DNA from: Lentzea guizhouensis
GTDB lineage: Bacteria > Actinomycetota > Actinomycetes > Mycobacteriales > Pseudonocardiaceae
Assembly (NCBI RefSeq): GCF_001701025.1
Contig: NZ_CP016793.1
Coordinates: 7,626,001 to 7,690,000 of the forward strand
DNA: 64,000 nucleotides
Direction of reading: 5' to 3'
Position 1 is the first letter of the stretch; each line of letters starts with the position of its first letter. Made by a program: the position numbers and the translations under genes. Shown here in pieces: positions 52,052 through 60,770 of the stretch. A model generated the notes under the pieces. It ran no database searches. It worked only from the letters and a program-made list of their open reading frames with translations, and was not told where the DNA came from.

Positions 52052-52927
52052 TCAGTCGGCGTGGATGCGGTGCCCGAAGCGGGTGTTCTCGAACGACGAC
52101 TCGCCGCCGAACGCGGCGTCCACGAAGTCCTCCCGGCCCCGGAACCACGCCCCGGCGAACGACGCCGCCCCGGCGAACCAGGCACGCCGGAACACCGCGC
52201 GCCCACCGAACCGCACCCCGGCGCTGTCCAGGTCGGAGCCGAACCGCGCGCAGGTGAAGTCGGCACGGCCGGAGAACCGGGCCCCGCGCAGCGCCACCGG
52301 GCCGGCGACGTGGACGTGGGAGAACTCGCCGTTGCCGCACACCGCGGTGCCGCGCAGGCTCAGGCCGCGGGCGAACACCGACTGCGTGAACACCGCGTGC
52401 CGGCCGAAGCAGGCGTCGTCGGCGGACACCTGGCCCAGGAACGTCGTCCGGTCGAACCGGGTCTCGCCCAGCAGCCGGGTGCCGTCCAGGCGGACGTCGC
52501 GGACGCGGCACTGCGACAGGTCGAAGTCGACGAGCGTGGTGTGCCGCAGGTCGAGGTCGCTGCCCAGCCAGAACCCGGGGCCGGGCCGCAGGTGGGCGGT
52601 GACCGTGGCCTGCAGGACCATCCGCCACCGCTGGTCGGTCTCGGTGCCCGGCCACGGCAGTTCGCGCAGCGCCTCGCACAGCACGTCCAGCGCCGGCTGC
52701 CGGTGCGCCACCGATCGCGTGCCGTGCTCGGCCCAGTCCCGCAGCGCGCCGAGCCGGACGCCGGCGTCGGTGGCCAGCAGCCGTTCGCGGATGTCCTCCA
52801 GCGGTGCTCTGCGCGTCGGGAGGACCTCGGCGTCGTGGCGCGACGACAGTCGCCGCCCGCCCCATGCCACCGCCGCCACGGCCAGAACACCCGAAGTCGC
52901 TGAGACCCAGCGTGAGAGAGAGGACAT
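52052..52927 (-). CDS. Membrane-anchored pentapeptide-repeat protein
   Basis: A 291-residue protein. An N-terminal hydrophobic helix (about residues 7-24, VSATSGVLAVAAVAWGG) suggests a signal anchor. A helical region to residue 110 follows, then about 30 pentapeptide units of the AxF type (RADFTCARFGS, RAVFRRAWFAGAASFAGAWF) forming a right-handed beta helix. ATG 52927 gives the hydrophobic start. The function is unknown; these folds mediate protein contacts. It stands alone between the broken methyltransferase and the secreted protein gene. Confidence 0.8.
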   Translation of the reverse strand: MSSLSRWVSATSGVLAVAAVAWGGRRLSSRHDAEVLPTRRAPLEDIRERLLATDAGVRLGALRDWAEHGTRSVAHRQPALDVLCEALRELPWPGTETDQRWRMVLQATVTAHLRPGPGFWLGSDLDLRHTTLVDFDLSQCRVRDVRLDGTRLLGETRFDRTTFLGQVSADDACFGRHAVFTQSVFARGLSLRGTAVCGNGEFSHVHVAGPVALRGARFSGRADFTCARFGSDLDSAGVRFGGRAVFRRAWFAGAASFAGAWFRGREDFVDAAFGGESSFENTRFGHRIHAD

Positions 52928-53035
52928 GGCTCGATGATGTGACCGGGGTGATTGCATAGGACAGTGGTGGAGTTCAACGCACGGTGCAACGCGGTGCCCA
53001 CCCGTGACGACACCGGGTGGGCACCGCCGCGTGTG

Positions 53036-53545
53036 TCAGCCGATGACGTTGTTGAGCTTGCGCGGGACGTAGCCGTCGCCGGGCGTCAGGCCGTACTTGA
53101 GCACGCGGTGGCTGGTGCCGTAGGTGTTGCGCTGCTCGTAGGCCCAGTAGGCGGTCTTGTAGGGGTCGGCCCACTTGTCGAAGATGACGACGTGGCGGGT
53201 GGTGCGGGTGCCGACCGGGTCGACGACGATGTCGCCCCACCGCAGGTCGTTCATCGAGTTGAGCTTGGTCGAGAAGTAGTCGTGCAGCTCGACGGTGCGT
53301 TCGCCGGGTGCGCCGATCCTCGCGGCCATCGACACGTAGCCGGAGCAGTCCTGCCGGTACTTCTCGGTGCCCCAGAACAGTTCCTGGCTGTAGGGGACGG
53401 GGCCGCCGTTGTTCGCCGTCAGCCATGTCTTCGCGCGGGCGATCAGGTCCTGGCGGGAGATCTGCACCGCCTGCGCCGGCAGTGCCGAGACCAGGGTCGT
53501 GCTCACCGCGACGAGGACTGCCGCGGCCATCGCGAGGACTCTCAT
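53036..53545 (-). CDS. Secreted NlpC/P60-like cysteine peptidase
   Basis: A 169-residue exported protein with a signal peptide (MRVLAMAAAVLVAVSTTLV, cut near PAQA). The mature part has the catalytic cysteine in YRQDCSGYVSMA near residue 67 and the histidine in TRHVVIFDKW near residue 117, in a layout close to NlpC/P60 cell-wall hydrolases, but with a single small domain. It may trim peptidoglycan peptides or serve as a secreted amidase. ATG 53545 gives a normal signal peptide. It is divergent from the amidase gene by 41 bases. Confidence 0.75.
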   Translation of the reverse strand: MRVLAMAAAVLVAVSTTLVSALPAQAVQISRQDLIARAKTWLTANNGGPVPYSQELFWGTEKYRQDCSGYVSMAARIGAPGERTVELHDYFSTKLNSMNDLRWGDIVVDPVGTRTTRHVVIFDKWADPYKTAYWAYEQRNTYGTSHRVLKYGLTPGDGYVPRKLNNVIG

Positions 53546-53586
53546 GCTGGTTACTCCTGTTCGGTGGATCACGTTAATGTCGGGCC

Positions 53587-54989
53587 ATGACGGAGCTGGT
53601 GTTCGCCGGTGTCGCCGCGCAGGCGCGGGCGATCAGGTCGGGTGAGGTGACCTCGCGGGAGCTGGTCGAGCGGTACCTGCGGCGCATCGAGCGGATCGAC
53701 CCGCGGCTGGGCGCCTTCCGGCTGGTGTTCGCCGAGCAGGCACTCGCGCAGGCCGACGCCGCGGACGCCGCTGATGGCGATCTGCCGTTGCGCGGGGTGC
53801 CGATCGCGGTCAAGGAGGACATCGCGATCGCCGGGCTGCCCACGACGAAGGGCACGAACGCCGCCCGCACCCCGCAGCCGGCCGACTCCGCGGTCGTGAC
53901 ACGGCTGCGTGCCGCGGGTGCGGTGGTCATCGGCCGGACCCGCATGCCGGAGCTGGGTCTGTGGCCCCACACCGAGAGCGGCTGGGCGGGTGCGACGCGC
54001 AACCCGTGGTCGCTCACGCACTCCCCGGCGGGTCCAGCGGCGGTTCGGCCGCGCGGTCGCGGCGGGGCTCGCGGCGGCGATCGGCACGGACGGCGCCGGG
54101 TCGATCCGCATCCCCGGCGGTCACGGGCCTGTTCGGGCTCAAGCCCCAGCGCGGCCGCATCTCCCTGGCACCCGAACCCCAGGTGTGGGGCGGGCTGGTC
54201 GTGGCGGGGCCGATCACCCGCACGGTGCTGGACTGGGCGTTGCTCGCCGACCAGCTGCACGGCGCCGAACCCGGTGACGCGCACGTCGCCCACCCGCCGC
54301 GCACCACGTTCGTGCAGGCCGCCACGACCGATCCCGGCCGGCTGCGGATCGGGGTGTCGCTGCGGCCGTGGGGCCCGGGGATCCCGATCGCCGACGAGGT
54401 CCGCGACGCCGTGCAGGACACCGCGGTGCTGCTGACCGACCTCGGTCACGACGTCGTGCGGCTCGACCCGCCGATGCGCGACGTCTCCGCGTCCGCCCAG
54501 TTCGCCGTGCGCTACCTGCACAACGCGCACCTGGCGCGGCAGGACATGGAGTTCCCGCACCTGCTGGAGCCCCGCACGCGCGCGGCCGCCGATCTCGGCC
54601 GGCGCCTGCCGCGTTCCCTGACGCGGTGGGCGCGCAAGGACGACGCCCGGCTCACCGCGTACGCGAACCGCGTCTTCGGCCAGGTCGACGTGCTGCTGAC
54701 CCCGGCGCTGACCCGCCCGCCGATCCGCGTCGGCGAGTGGGACGGCACCAACGTCGTGGCGGCGCTGCTGGCGGCCGCGCGGTACACGACGTTCCTGCCG
54801 TTGTGGAACATCGTCGGCAACCCGGCCGCGTCCGTGCCCGCCGGCCGCACCTCCACCGGTCTGCCGCTCGCGGTCCAGCTCGTCGGCCGCCAGCACGACG
54901 AGTCCACGCTGCTGTCGGTGTCCGCCCAGCTGGAGCGAGCCCGGCCGTGGGCGGACCGGATCCCCACCGGCCTCGATCATGCGAACTAG
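53587..54989 (+). pseudogene. Amidase (amidase-signature family), frame-broken
   Basis: A near full-length amidase-signature enzyme of about 468 residues, hydrolysing amides through a Ser-Ser-Lys triad. The lysine is in VPIAVKEDIAIAG. At 54030-54120 the frame changes several times within the glycine/serine-rich core: HSP, then GGSSGGSA, then VAAGLAAAIGTDGAGSIRIP, then AVTGLFGLKPQRG. Joining the pieces restores the signature, so a few missing or extra bases in GC-rich runs are enough to break it. The C-terminal part is clean and ends at TAG. It may be intact in the living strain. Confidence 0.75.
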
Positions 54990-55012
54990 GATAGTACGAA
55001 CACGGACTATCC
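54989..55012. terminator. Stem-loop between convergent genes
   Basis: GGATAGT (54989-54995) and its complement ACTATCC (55006-55012) with a 10-base loop, between the amidase stop and the stop of the convergent gene at 55026. It is a modest 7-bp stem and could serve both genes. Confidence 0.5.
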
Positions 55013-55025
55013 GAAGAAGGAATGG

Positions 55026-56126
55026 TCAGAGTCCGCGCTTGGACAACTCGTCGAGCAGCTGCCGGTCCGCCACGTGCCGCGACTTGATGTGCTCCAGGTA
55101 GTCGGCGAACGCGTCAGGCTGCAGACCGCGTAGTTGTTCCAGCCACTCCACGACCAGCTCCTGCTCGGCCACACCCCTGCGCGCCAGCTCCACCTCGACG
55201 ATGCGCCGGTACACCTCGATCGCCAACCGGCCGCCGTCGCGCACGAGGTGGTCCACGAGCTCGGCACGCAACGGCGGCCACTCGTCGGTGTGCACCACCA
55301 GCGCGCGGGCCTTGAGGTACAGGTCGAGGTTGGGCCGCGTCAGGAACGCCTCCCGGCACACCGCGACCGCCCGGTGCGGCGCTCCCCTGCGCAGGTGCTC
55401 CTCCACGGCGAGGTCGATCAGCCGCAACGCCGCCCCCCGCCCACCGGTCGCCCGCAACCCCCGGTCGATCCACTCCAGCGCCTCGTCAGCGCGCCCCGCA
55501 TCCCGCAACACCGTCGCGACCTGCAGGTAGTGCCACCCCGACGACAGGTCCTTGGTCAGCACGAGCAACTGCAGGTCCACGTCCTCGGTGTACTCGGCCA
55601 GCTCCTCCATCACCCGCAACAACGCCCACCGCGCCCGGTCGTACCGCCCGGTCTCCCCGAACCCGATCACCGGCAGCGGCTCGAACAACGACACGGCCCG
55701 CTCGCGGTAGTGCGCGAGCCCGTCGTCGTCGAGCGCACGGGCGTAGAGGGCGAGACTGACCTCAGGCGCGTCGGGGTGGTGCAGCTGCAGGTCGAGCAAC
55801 CAGTCGGCGAGCCGGACCGGGTCCGGCGTCGTGGCGGCGCAGGCGCGGGCGTGGGTGTCGAGCACGCGGTGGGTGAGCTCGGCCAGCTCCACCCGGTGCC
55901 TCCCGGTGGCGGCGACGCCGTCGGCCAGCTGGGTGACGATGCCCTCGATCAACGCGACCAGCTCCGGGCCGGGGTCGGTGACCAGCAGCGCCTGCAGCTC
56001 GACCGAGACCGAGGTCAGGGCCTGCCAGCGCCGCGGCCAGTCGTCCTGGGTGGTGCTCTCGCTGTCGGCCTCGGCGAGTGCGGAAGCCACGGCGGCGGGC
56101 AGCGAGGTCATCACAACATCAAACAC
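55026..56126 (-). CDS. Helical-repeat hypothetical protein
   Basis: A 366-residue, mainly helical protein with TPR-like stretches, such as SSGWHYLQVATVLRDAGRAD followed by EALEWIDRGLRATGG, and AVAVCREAFLTRPNLDLYLK. This style matches the C-terminal helical domain of actinobacterial SWIM-finger proteins (DUF6880-type), but no zinc finger is present. No catalytic motif is visible. GTG 56126 or an ATG five codons later can start it. The function is unknown. A repeat copy (56198) lies 70 bases upstream. Confidence 0.65.
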   Translation of the reverse strand: MFDVVMTSLPAAVASALAEADSESTTQDDWPRRWQALTSVSVELQALLVTDPGPELVALIEGIVTQLADGVAATGRHRVELAELTHRVLDTHARACAATTPDPVRLADWLLDLQLHHPDAPEVSLALYARALDDDGLAHYRERAVSLFEPLPVIGFGETGRYDRARWALLRVMEELAEYTEDVDLQLLVLTKDLSSGWHYLQVATVLRDAGRADEALEWIDRGLRATGGRGAALRLIDLAVEEHLRRGAPHRAVAVCREAFLTRPNLDLYLKARALVVHTDEWPPLRAELVDHLVRDGGRLAIEVYRRIVEVELARRGVAEQELVVEWLEQLRGLQPDAFADYLEHIKSRHVADRQLLDELSKRGL

Positions 56127-56197
56127 GGGTCACTCTGTCGAGTGCTACCGATGTCGCCCTAACGGAACCCTGCTGTTCACCGCGTGTGCCGGGAAGG

Positions 56198-56217
56198 GCA
56201 CGCGGGGTCCCCGCGTG
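56198..56217. repeat. Second copy of the GC-rich palindromic repeat
   Basis: GCACGCGGGG, T, then CCCCGCGTG, identical over 20 bases to the copy in the ATPase linker at 23737. Here it sits in the 106-base gap between two minus-strand genes, a position where it could terminate transcription of the upstream nuclease-like gene. Confidence 0.7.
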
Positions 56218-56232
56218 TCGGTGGAGGTGGGG

Positions 56233-57015
56233 TCACGGCAGGCTGACGGTGCCGTTCGGGTCGACCCACCAGACTTCGATGTGGGCGGCTGTGAGCGAGT
56301 CCGCGACTTCGGTGTGGAGGTTGCGGTAGCGGGGGAAGTCCGGCAGGGCGATGACGGTGCGCCAGGAGGGCTGCCTGTTCCGCATGCGCATGGCCGCGAA
56401 GGCGGCGTGGGCGAACCAGTGGCCGGCCTGGGTGCTGGGGGAGGTCGGCTTGGTCTCACCGGCGCGGGACGGGTCGGCGTACGTGCGGCTCGGGAAGCCT
56501 TTGACCTCGATGCCGGCCGTGATGCCTCCGCGTTCGGCGACGACGTCGACACCGCGTTCCTTCGTCGCGGTGTCGGCCACCGAGCGGATCTTCCACCCGG
56601 CCGCTGTCAACGCGGTCACCACCGCTGCCTGGACGTTGGCCTCGGTATGCCATTCCTCCTCCGCCCGGACAGCCCCGGCCCGAACAGCCCCGGCCCGAAC
56701 AGCCGATGGCTCGTCGCGCGCCGGGGCCGTCACAGGTCCGGCCGCGGTCCCCATGGCGGCGTCGCGGGAGGTGACGTCCCCGCGCAGGTCGAACCCGAGG
56801 GCTTTGAGGTGGCGGCGCGCGGCGTGCGAGATGAACTCCGATCGCGGCACACCGAGTGCGGCCTCGAACGCTTGCTTCACCGGGAACCAGGTGCCGTCGA
56901 CGAGGACGGCGTGCTCCCGGACCGGTTCGGGTTCGACGCCGGACAGGCGGGCTTCCACCTGTGCACGGGACAACTCGTAGTGGCGTCCGTTGAGGATGAA
57001 TCGGACCTGGTGCAC
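56233..57015 (-). CDS. Two-domain protein: SCO5918-like N-terminus and restriction-endonuclease-like C-terminus
   Basis: A 260-residue protein. The first 80 residues (VRFILNGRHYELSRAQVEAR, then VREHAVLVDGTWFPVKQAFE and FISHAARRHLKALGF) match a small actinobacterial domain of unknown role. A low-complexity hinge with VRAGAVRAGAVRAEE follows, encoded by a 15-bp repeat at 56669-56707. The C-terminal half (residues 118-260) looks like a PD-(D/E)xK nuclease fold: NVQAAVVTALTAAGW, GVDVVAERGGITAGIEVKG (candidate D-x-ExK), then QAGHWFAHAAFAAMRMRNR. DNA cleavage is inferred only from this motif. A role in defence or repair is possible. Confidence 0.68.
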   Translation of the reverse strand: MHQVRFILNGRHYELSRAQVEARLSGVEPEPVREHAVLVDGTWFPVKQAFEAALGVPRSEFISHAARRHLKALGFDLRGDVTSRDAAMGTAAGPVTAPARDEPSAVRAGAVRAGAVRAEEEWHTEANVQAAVVTALTAAGWKIRSVADTATKERGVDVVAERGGITAGIEVKGFPSRTYADPSRAGETKPTSPSTQAGHWFAHAAFAAMRMRNRQPSWRTVIALPDFPRYRNLHTEVADSLTAAHIEVWWVDPNGTVSLP

Positions 57016-57070
57016 GGGCGCAACCTACGACACCGCCCGGCACCGTGTCAGTCGAGCGCGGACGGGTTCG

Positions 57071-58348
57071 TCAGAGGGCGGCGAGCTTGCGGGTCAGCAC
57101 CGCCCGCTCGCGTTCGTTGCCGCACAACCGGACCGCCTCCTGCAACGCGCTGCGGGCCTCCTCCACCCGCCCCAACCGCCGCAGCAACTCCCCCCGCACC
57201 CCCGGCAGCTGGTGCGAGTGAGCGAACGCATCGGTCCCGGCCAGCTCCTCGACGATCGGCAACGCCGCCTCCGGCCCTCGCGCCATCGACACCGCCACCG
57301 CCCGGTTCAGGTCCACGACCGGCGACGGCGCGAGCCGGCCCAGAGCCTCGTACAGCAGCACGATCCGGTTCCAGTCCGTCTCCTGCACCGACGGCGCCAG
57401 CGCGTGGCACTCGGCGATCGCCGCCTGCAGCCCGTAGTACCCGTAGCCGCGGCCGGCGTCGGTGGCCTTCGCGAGAGCCGCGCGACCGCGGGCGATGGCG
57501 GAGCGGTCCCAGCGGCGGCGGTCCTGGTCTTCCAGCAGCACTGTTTCGCCGTCGGGGCCGCGGCGGGCCGGGAAGCGGGCGGCGGTGAGCTCCAGCAGGG
57601 CGAGCAGGCTGTGGGCTTCGGGTTCGGCGGGCATCAGGCGGGACAGGATGCGGGCCAGGCGCTGGGCTTCGCCGGCGAGGTCCAGGCGCATGACCTCGTC
57701 GCCGGAGCTGGCCGAGGAGCCCTCGGTGAAGATCAGGTAGATGACGCTGAGGACCTGGGCGAGGCGTCGGGGGCGTTCCTCGGCCGGGGGGACCTCGAAG
57801 GGGACGTTCGCGGCGCCGAGGGTTTTCTTCGCGCGGGTGATGCGGGCCTGCACGGTGGCGGTGGGGACCAGGAAGGCGCGGGCGATCTCGTCGCTGGTCA
57901 GGCCGCCGATGACGCGCAGGGTCATGGCGACGGCGGCTTCGCGGGACAGGACCGGGTGGCAGGAGGTGAAGACCAGGGCGAGGGTGTCGTCGTCGATCTG
58001 GTCGGGGTCCCACAGCACGTCGTCGGGTGCGGGGGCGGGGTCGGTGGCGCCGGTGAGGGCGCCGCCCTCGCTGAGGTGGTGGGCGAGAGCGGCGTACTTC
58101 TCGTCGCGGGTGCTGCGGCGGCGGAACGTGTCGATCGCGCGGCGCCTTCCCACCGTGAGCAGCCAGCCGGCCGGGTTGTTCGGCACGCCCTCGCGCGGCC
58201 AGGTCACCAGCGCCTCGGCCAGTGCCTCCTGAGCGAGGTCCTCGGCCAGGGCGAAGTCGCCGGTGTAGCGGGTGAGCGCACCGATGATCCTCGCGGAGTC
58301 GATGCGCCACACCGCCGCCACTGCCTTGCGTCCCGTGGGGTCGCTCAT
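57071..58348 (-). CDS. ECF sigma factor of the ECF42 type with C-terminal TPR-like extension
   Basis: A 425-residue sigma factor. Region 2 (residues 15-85) has LTRYTGDFALAEDLAQEALA and WLLTVGRRRAIDTFRR. Region 4 (about 130-185) has LRVIGGLTSDEIARAFLVPT and VQARITRAKK. The remaining 240 residues are helical (DUF6596-like and TPR), the hallmark of ECF42, which lacks an anti-sigma factor and is partnered with DGPF proteins. ATG 58348 starts it. The DGPF gene lies 43 bases upstream, and a matching promoter lies ahead of that, so the unit is likely autoregulated. Confidence 0.88.
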   Translation of the reverse strand: MSDPTGRKAVAAVWRIDSARIIGALTRYTGDFALAEDLAQEALAEALVTWPREGVPNNPAGWLLTVGRRRAIDTFRRRSTRDEKYAALAHHLSEGGALTGATDPAPAPDDVLWDPDQIDDDTLALVFTSCHPVLSREAAVAMTLRVIGGLTSDEIARAFLVPTATVQARITRAKKTLGAANVPFEVPPAEERPRRLAQVLSVIYLIFTEGSSASSGDEVMRLDLAGEAQRLARILSRLMPAEPEAHSLLALLELTAARFPARRGPDGETVLLEDQDRRRWDRSAIARGRAALAKATDAGRGYGYYGLQAAIAECHALAPSVQETDWNRIVLLYEALGRLAPSPVVDLNRAVAVSMARGPEAALPIVEELAGTDAFAHSHQLPGVRGELLRRLGRVEEARSALQEAVRLCGNERERAVLTRKLAAL

Positions 58349-58391
58349 GGTGCCCAAGGTAGAGCAGGCCCAGCCGGCCAGGGCCGGCCGG

Positions 58392-58814
58392 TCAGAGCTG
58401 GCCGGTGGACTCGCGCCAGGCCCGTTCCTTCTTGATCCACTCGTTGTCCTGCGGGAACTCGTGGATCTCGGGCACGCGCCGGATCTCGGTCTTGAACCCG
58501 GCGGCGGTCATCGGGGTGCGCTTGGCCCACTCGACGGCCTCCTCGATGGAGTCGACCCTGATCAGGTAGAAGCCGTTGAACAGCTCCTTGGTCTCGCCGT
58601 AGGGGCCGTCGGTGACGACCGGCGGTTCGCTGGAGAAGTCGACGACGACGCCTTCCTCGGCGGGCGCGAGGCCTTCGGCGGCGATCAGCACGCCGGCGTC
58701 GATGAGCTCCTGGTTGAAGCGGCCGACGGTCTCCAGCATCTGGTCGAAGTCGATCTCGCCCAGGTTGTTCCACGCCTCGTCGGACTCGACGCGCCAGATG
58801 AGCATGAACTTCAT
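58392..58814 (-). CDS. YCII-related (DGPF) protein of the ECF42 module
   Basis: A 140-residue ferredoxin-like-fold protein. It starts MKFMLIWRVESDEAWNN and has the family motif as TDGPYGETKELFNGFYLI near residue 68, then SIEEAVEWAKRTP and RRVPEIHEF. DGPF proteins are the usual targets and partners of ECF42 sigma factors; their reaction is unknown. It is the first gene of the operon, with the ECF gene 43 bases downstream. Upstream at 58867-58895 lies a promoter fitting the ECF42 pattern. Confidence 0.88.
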   Translation of the reverse strand: MKFMLIWRVESDEAWNNLGEIDFDQMLETVGRFNQELIDAGVLIAAEGLAPAEEGVVVDFSSEPPVVTDGPYGETKELFNGFYLIRVDSIEEAVEWAKRTPMTAAGFKTEIRRVPEIHEFPQDNEWIKKERAWRESTGQL

Positions 58815-58866
58815 GATGATCTCCCCAGGGGGCTCGGTGGGTCCGTTGTGGACCCTTTCACGCCAA

Positions 58867-58895
58867 GGTCGAACGGGCGGTCCGTTCGATCGACA
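58867..58895 (-). promoter_or_regulatory. ECF42-type promoter with embedded palindrome
   Basis: On the minus strand TGTCGA (58895-58890), 17 bases, then TCGACC (58872-58867), in line with the TGTCGA and CGA elements reported for ECF42 promoters. It lies about 50 bases before the DGPF start. A palindrome TCGAACGG-5 bases-CCGTTCGA (58869-58889) fills the spacer between the two elements. Confidence 0.65.
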
Positions 58896-58944
58896 CGTGA
58901 CCCGGAATTTTCTGGGATTTCTTGTTCCCGCAGGTCACAACGAC

Positions 58945-58985
58945 GGCGCGGCCCGCCCCTTCGCAACGGAAGGGCGGGCCGCGCC
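58945..58985. terminator. Strong stem-loop terminator after the SPFH gene
   Basis: Perfect 14-bp arms, GGCGCGGCCCGCCC at 58945-58958 and its complement at 58972-58985, with a 13-base loop that can add further pairs. It lies 11 bases beyond the stop of the minus-strand SPFH gene and about 50 bases before the ECF42 promoter, insulating the two units. Confidence 0.8.
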
Positions 58986-58995
58986 GGGTGGAGCG

Positions 58996-60129
58996 TCAGG
59001 CCTGCTCGTCGGGCTGGTGCAGGGAGCGGGCTGCTCGTTCTCCAGCACGGCCTCGCGGGCGGGCGACGGCTTCGGCGACCTTCGGGTCCGGCGCGGTGTC
59101 GAACCAGTCGGCGACCGCGGGGTCGTCCACTTCCGGCTTCGGGCGCTCGCCGGTGTCGGCGGGCGGCTCGTAGCGGAACACGCCGTCCTCACCGGGCGCG
59201 CCGAGCATGCGGGCGAAGCCCTCGAGGGCCTTGCCGTAGTCGGACGGGATCATCCAGACCTTGTTCGCGTCGCCCTGCGCCATCTGCGGCAACGTCTGCA
59301 GGTACTGGTAGGCCAGCACCTCCGGGGTGGGGCGGCCGTCCTTGATGGCGGCGAAGACCTTCTCGATCGCCTTGGCCTGGCCCTGCGCCTGCAGGTAGCG
59401 GGCGGCGCGTTCACCCTGCGCGCGCAGGATCGCGGACTGCCGCTCGGCCTCGGCGGTGAGGATCGCGGCCTGCTTGGCGCCCTCGGCGGCGAGGATCTGC
59501 GACTGCTTCTGGCCCTCCGCGGTCTTGATCGACGACTCGCGCTGGCCCTCGGCGTTGAGGATCATGGCGCGCTTCTCGCGGTCGGCGCGCATCTGCTTCT
59601 CCATCGAGTCCTGGATGGAGGGCGGCGGGTCGATCGACTTGAGCTCCACGCGGGCCACGCGCAGGCCCCAGCGGCCGGTGGCCTCGTCGAGCACGCCGCG
59701 CAGCTGGCCGTTGATGTGGTCGCGGGAGGTCAGCGTCTCCTCCAGGCTCATGCCGCCGACGAGGTTGCGCAGCGTGGTGATGGTGAGCTGCTCGACGCCG
59801 ACGATGTAGTTGGAGATCTCGTAGACGGCGCTGCGCGGTTCGGTGACCTGGAAGTACACGACCGTGTCGATCGAGACCGTCAGGTTGTCCTGGGTGATCA
59901 CCGGCTGCGGCGGGAACGACACGACCTGCTCGCGCAGGTCGATGCGGGCCCGCACCTTGTCGATGAACGGCACGATGATGTTCAGACCGGGCGCGGCGGT
60001 GTTGCGGTAGCGGCCCAGGCGTTCGATGACTGCGGCCTGCGCCTGCGGGATGACCAGCACCGACTTCACGGCGATGATCAGCACGAACAGGGCGATGACG
60101 GCCGCGACCACGCCGGTGATCGGGTCCAA
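58996..60129 (-). CDS. SPFH/band-7 (stomatin, QmcA-like) membrane protein
   Basis: A 377-residue protein with one N-terminal membrane helix (VVAAVIALFVLIIAVKSVL). The SPFH domain (residues 30-190) has VIERLGRYRNTAAPGLNIIVP, VVSFPPQPVITQDN and TLRNLVGGMSLEETLTSRD. A long coiled coil follows (REKRAMILNAEGQRESSIKT). The end is acidic and proline-rich. Such proteins form large ring assemblies in the membrane and affect protein quality control. It lies 55 bases downstream of the NfeD gene, its usual partner. ATG 60129 starts it. Confidence 0.9.
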   Translation of the reverse strand: MDPITGVVAAVIALFVLIIAVKSVLVIPQAQAAVIERLGRYRNTAAPGLNIIVPFIDKVRARIDLREQVVSFPPQPVITQDNLTVSIDTVVYFQVTEPRSAVYEISNYIVGVEQLTITTLRNLVGGMSLEETLTSRDHINGQLRGVLDEATGRWGLRVARVELKSIDPPPSIQDSMEKQMRADREKRAMILNAEGQRESSIKTAEGQKQSQILAAEGAKQAAILTAEAERQSAILRAQGERAARYLQAQGQAKAIEKVFAAIKDGRPTPEVLAYQYLQTLPQMAQGDANKVWMIPSDYGKALEGFARMLGAPGEDGVFRYEPPADTGERPKPEVDDPAVADWFDTAPDPKVAEAVARPRGRAGERAARSLHQPDEQA

Positions 60130-60184
60130 CTCGGTTCACATCCTTCTGGGGCGCGGCCTGCCGCGCGCGATCGGCCCGCAGTGG

Positions 60185-60610
60185 TCACACTGCGGCGATC
60201 ACCACGGCCGTCGCTCCCGAGATCTCGACAACGGTGACGGCGTCGCCTGCCGCGATCACGGACCCGTCGAGGGTGCGCGCGCTCCAGGTGTCGCCGCCGA
60301 TCTTGACCTGCCCGCCGTGTTCGTCCACTTCGGACACTGCGACGGCCCTGCTGCCCAGCAGCGCCTCGTGGTGCATCTTCACGCTGGACCCCAGCTGCAG
60401 CCGCTTCTTGAGCAGCGGCCGGGCGCCCACGATCAGACCGACCGAGGTCGCGGCGAACACGAGGACGCTCACCAGGTCACCTGCCCCCAGCGCGGTCACC
60501 CCCGCCGCGGCCAGCGCGGCGGCGCCGAGCATGACCAGCACGAAGTCACCGGAGAGAACCTCGGCGATGACGAGGAGTATCCCGACGATCAGCCAGATCA
60601 GCGCGGCCAT
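60185..60610 (-). CDS. NfeD-like membrane protein
   Basis: A 141-residue protein with helices LIWLIVGILLVIAEVL, FVLVMLGAAALAAAGVTAL and VLVFAATSVGLIVGARPLL, then a C-terminal OB-fold (AVSEVDEHGGQVKIGGDTW, SARTLDGSVIAAGDAVTVVE). This is the short NfeD form without a protease domain. It is paired with the SPFH protein in many bacteria and thought to help its assembly. ATG 60610 is used; an ATG four codons earlier exists. It opens the two-gene unit. Confidence 0.88.
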   Translation of the reverse strand: MAALIWLIVGILLVIAEVLSGDFVLVMLGAAALAAAGVTALGAGDLVSVLVFAATSVGLIVGARPLLKKRLQLGSSVKMHHEALLGSRAVAVSEVDEHGGQVKIGGDTWSARTLDGSVIAAGDAVTVVEISGATAVVIAAV

Positions 60611-60770
60611 GCGCCCATACATACACCAACGGGGCGCCCGACCGGCCGAACTTCACCGTGCTGCGCCCCCGACCGTGACAAAACCGATCACCCGGCGGTG
60701 TCGAAACCACGCCGGTGCGCTCGTACAGGAGGTGACGCCGGTTCTCGCTGGACACGAAGAGGTGCACCTG

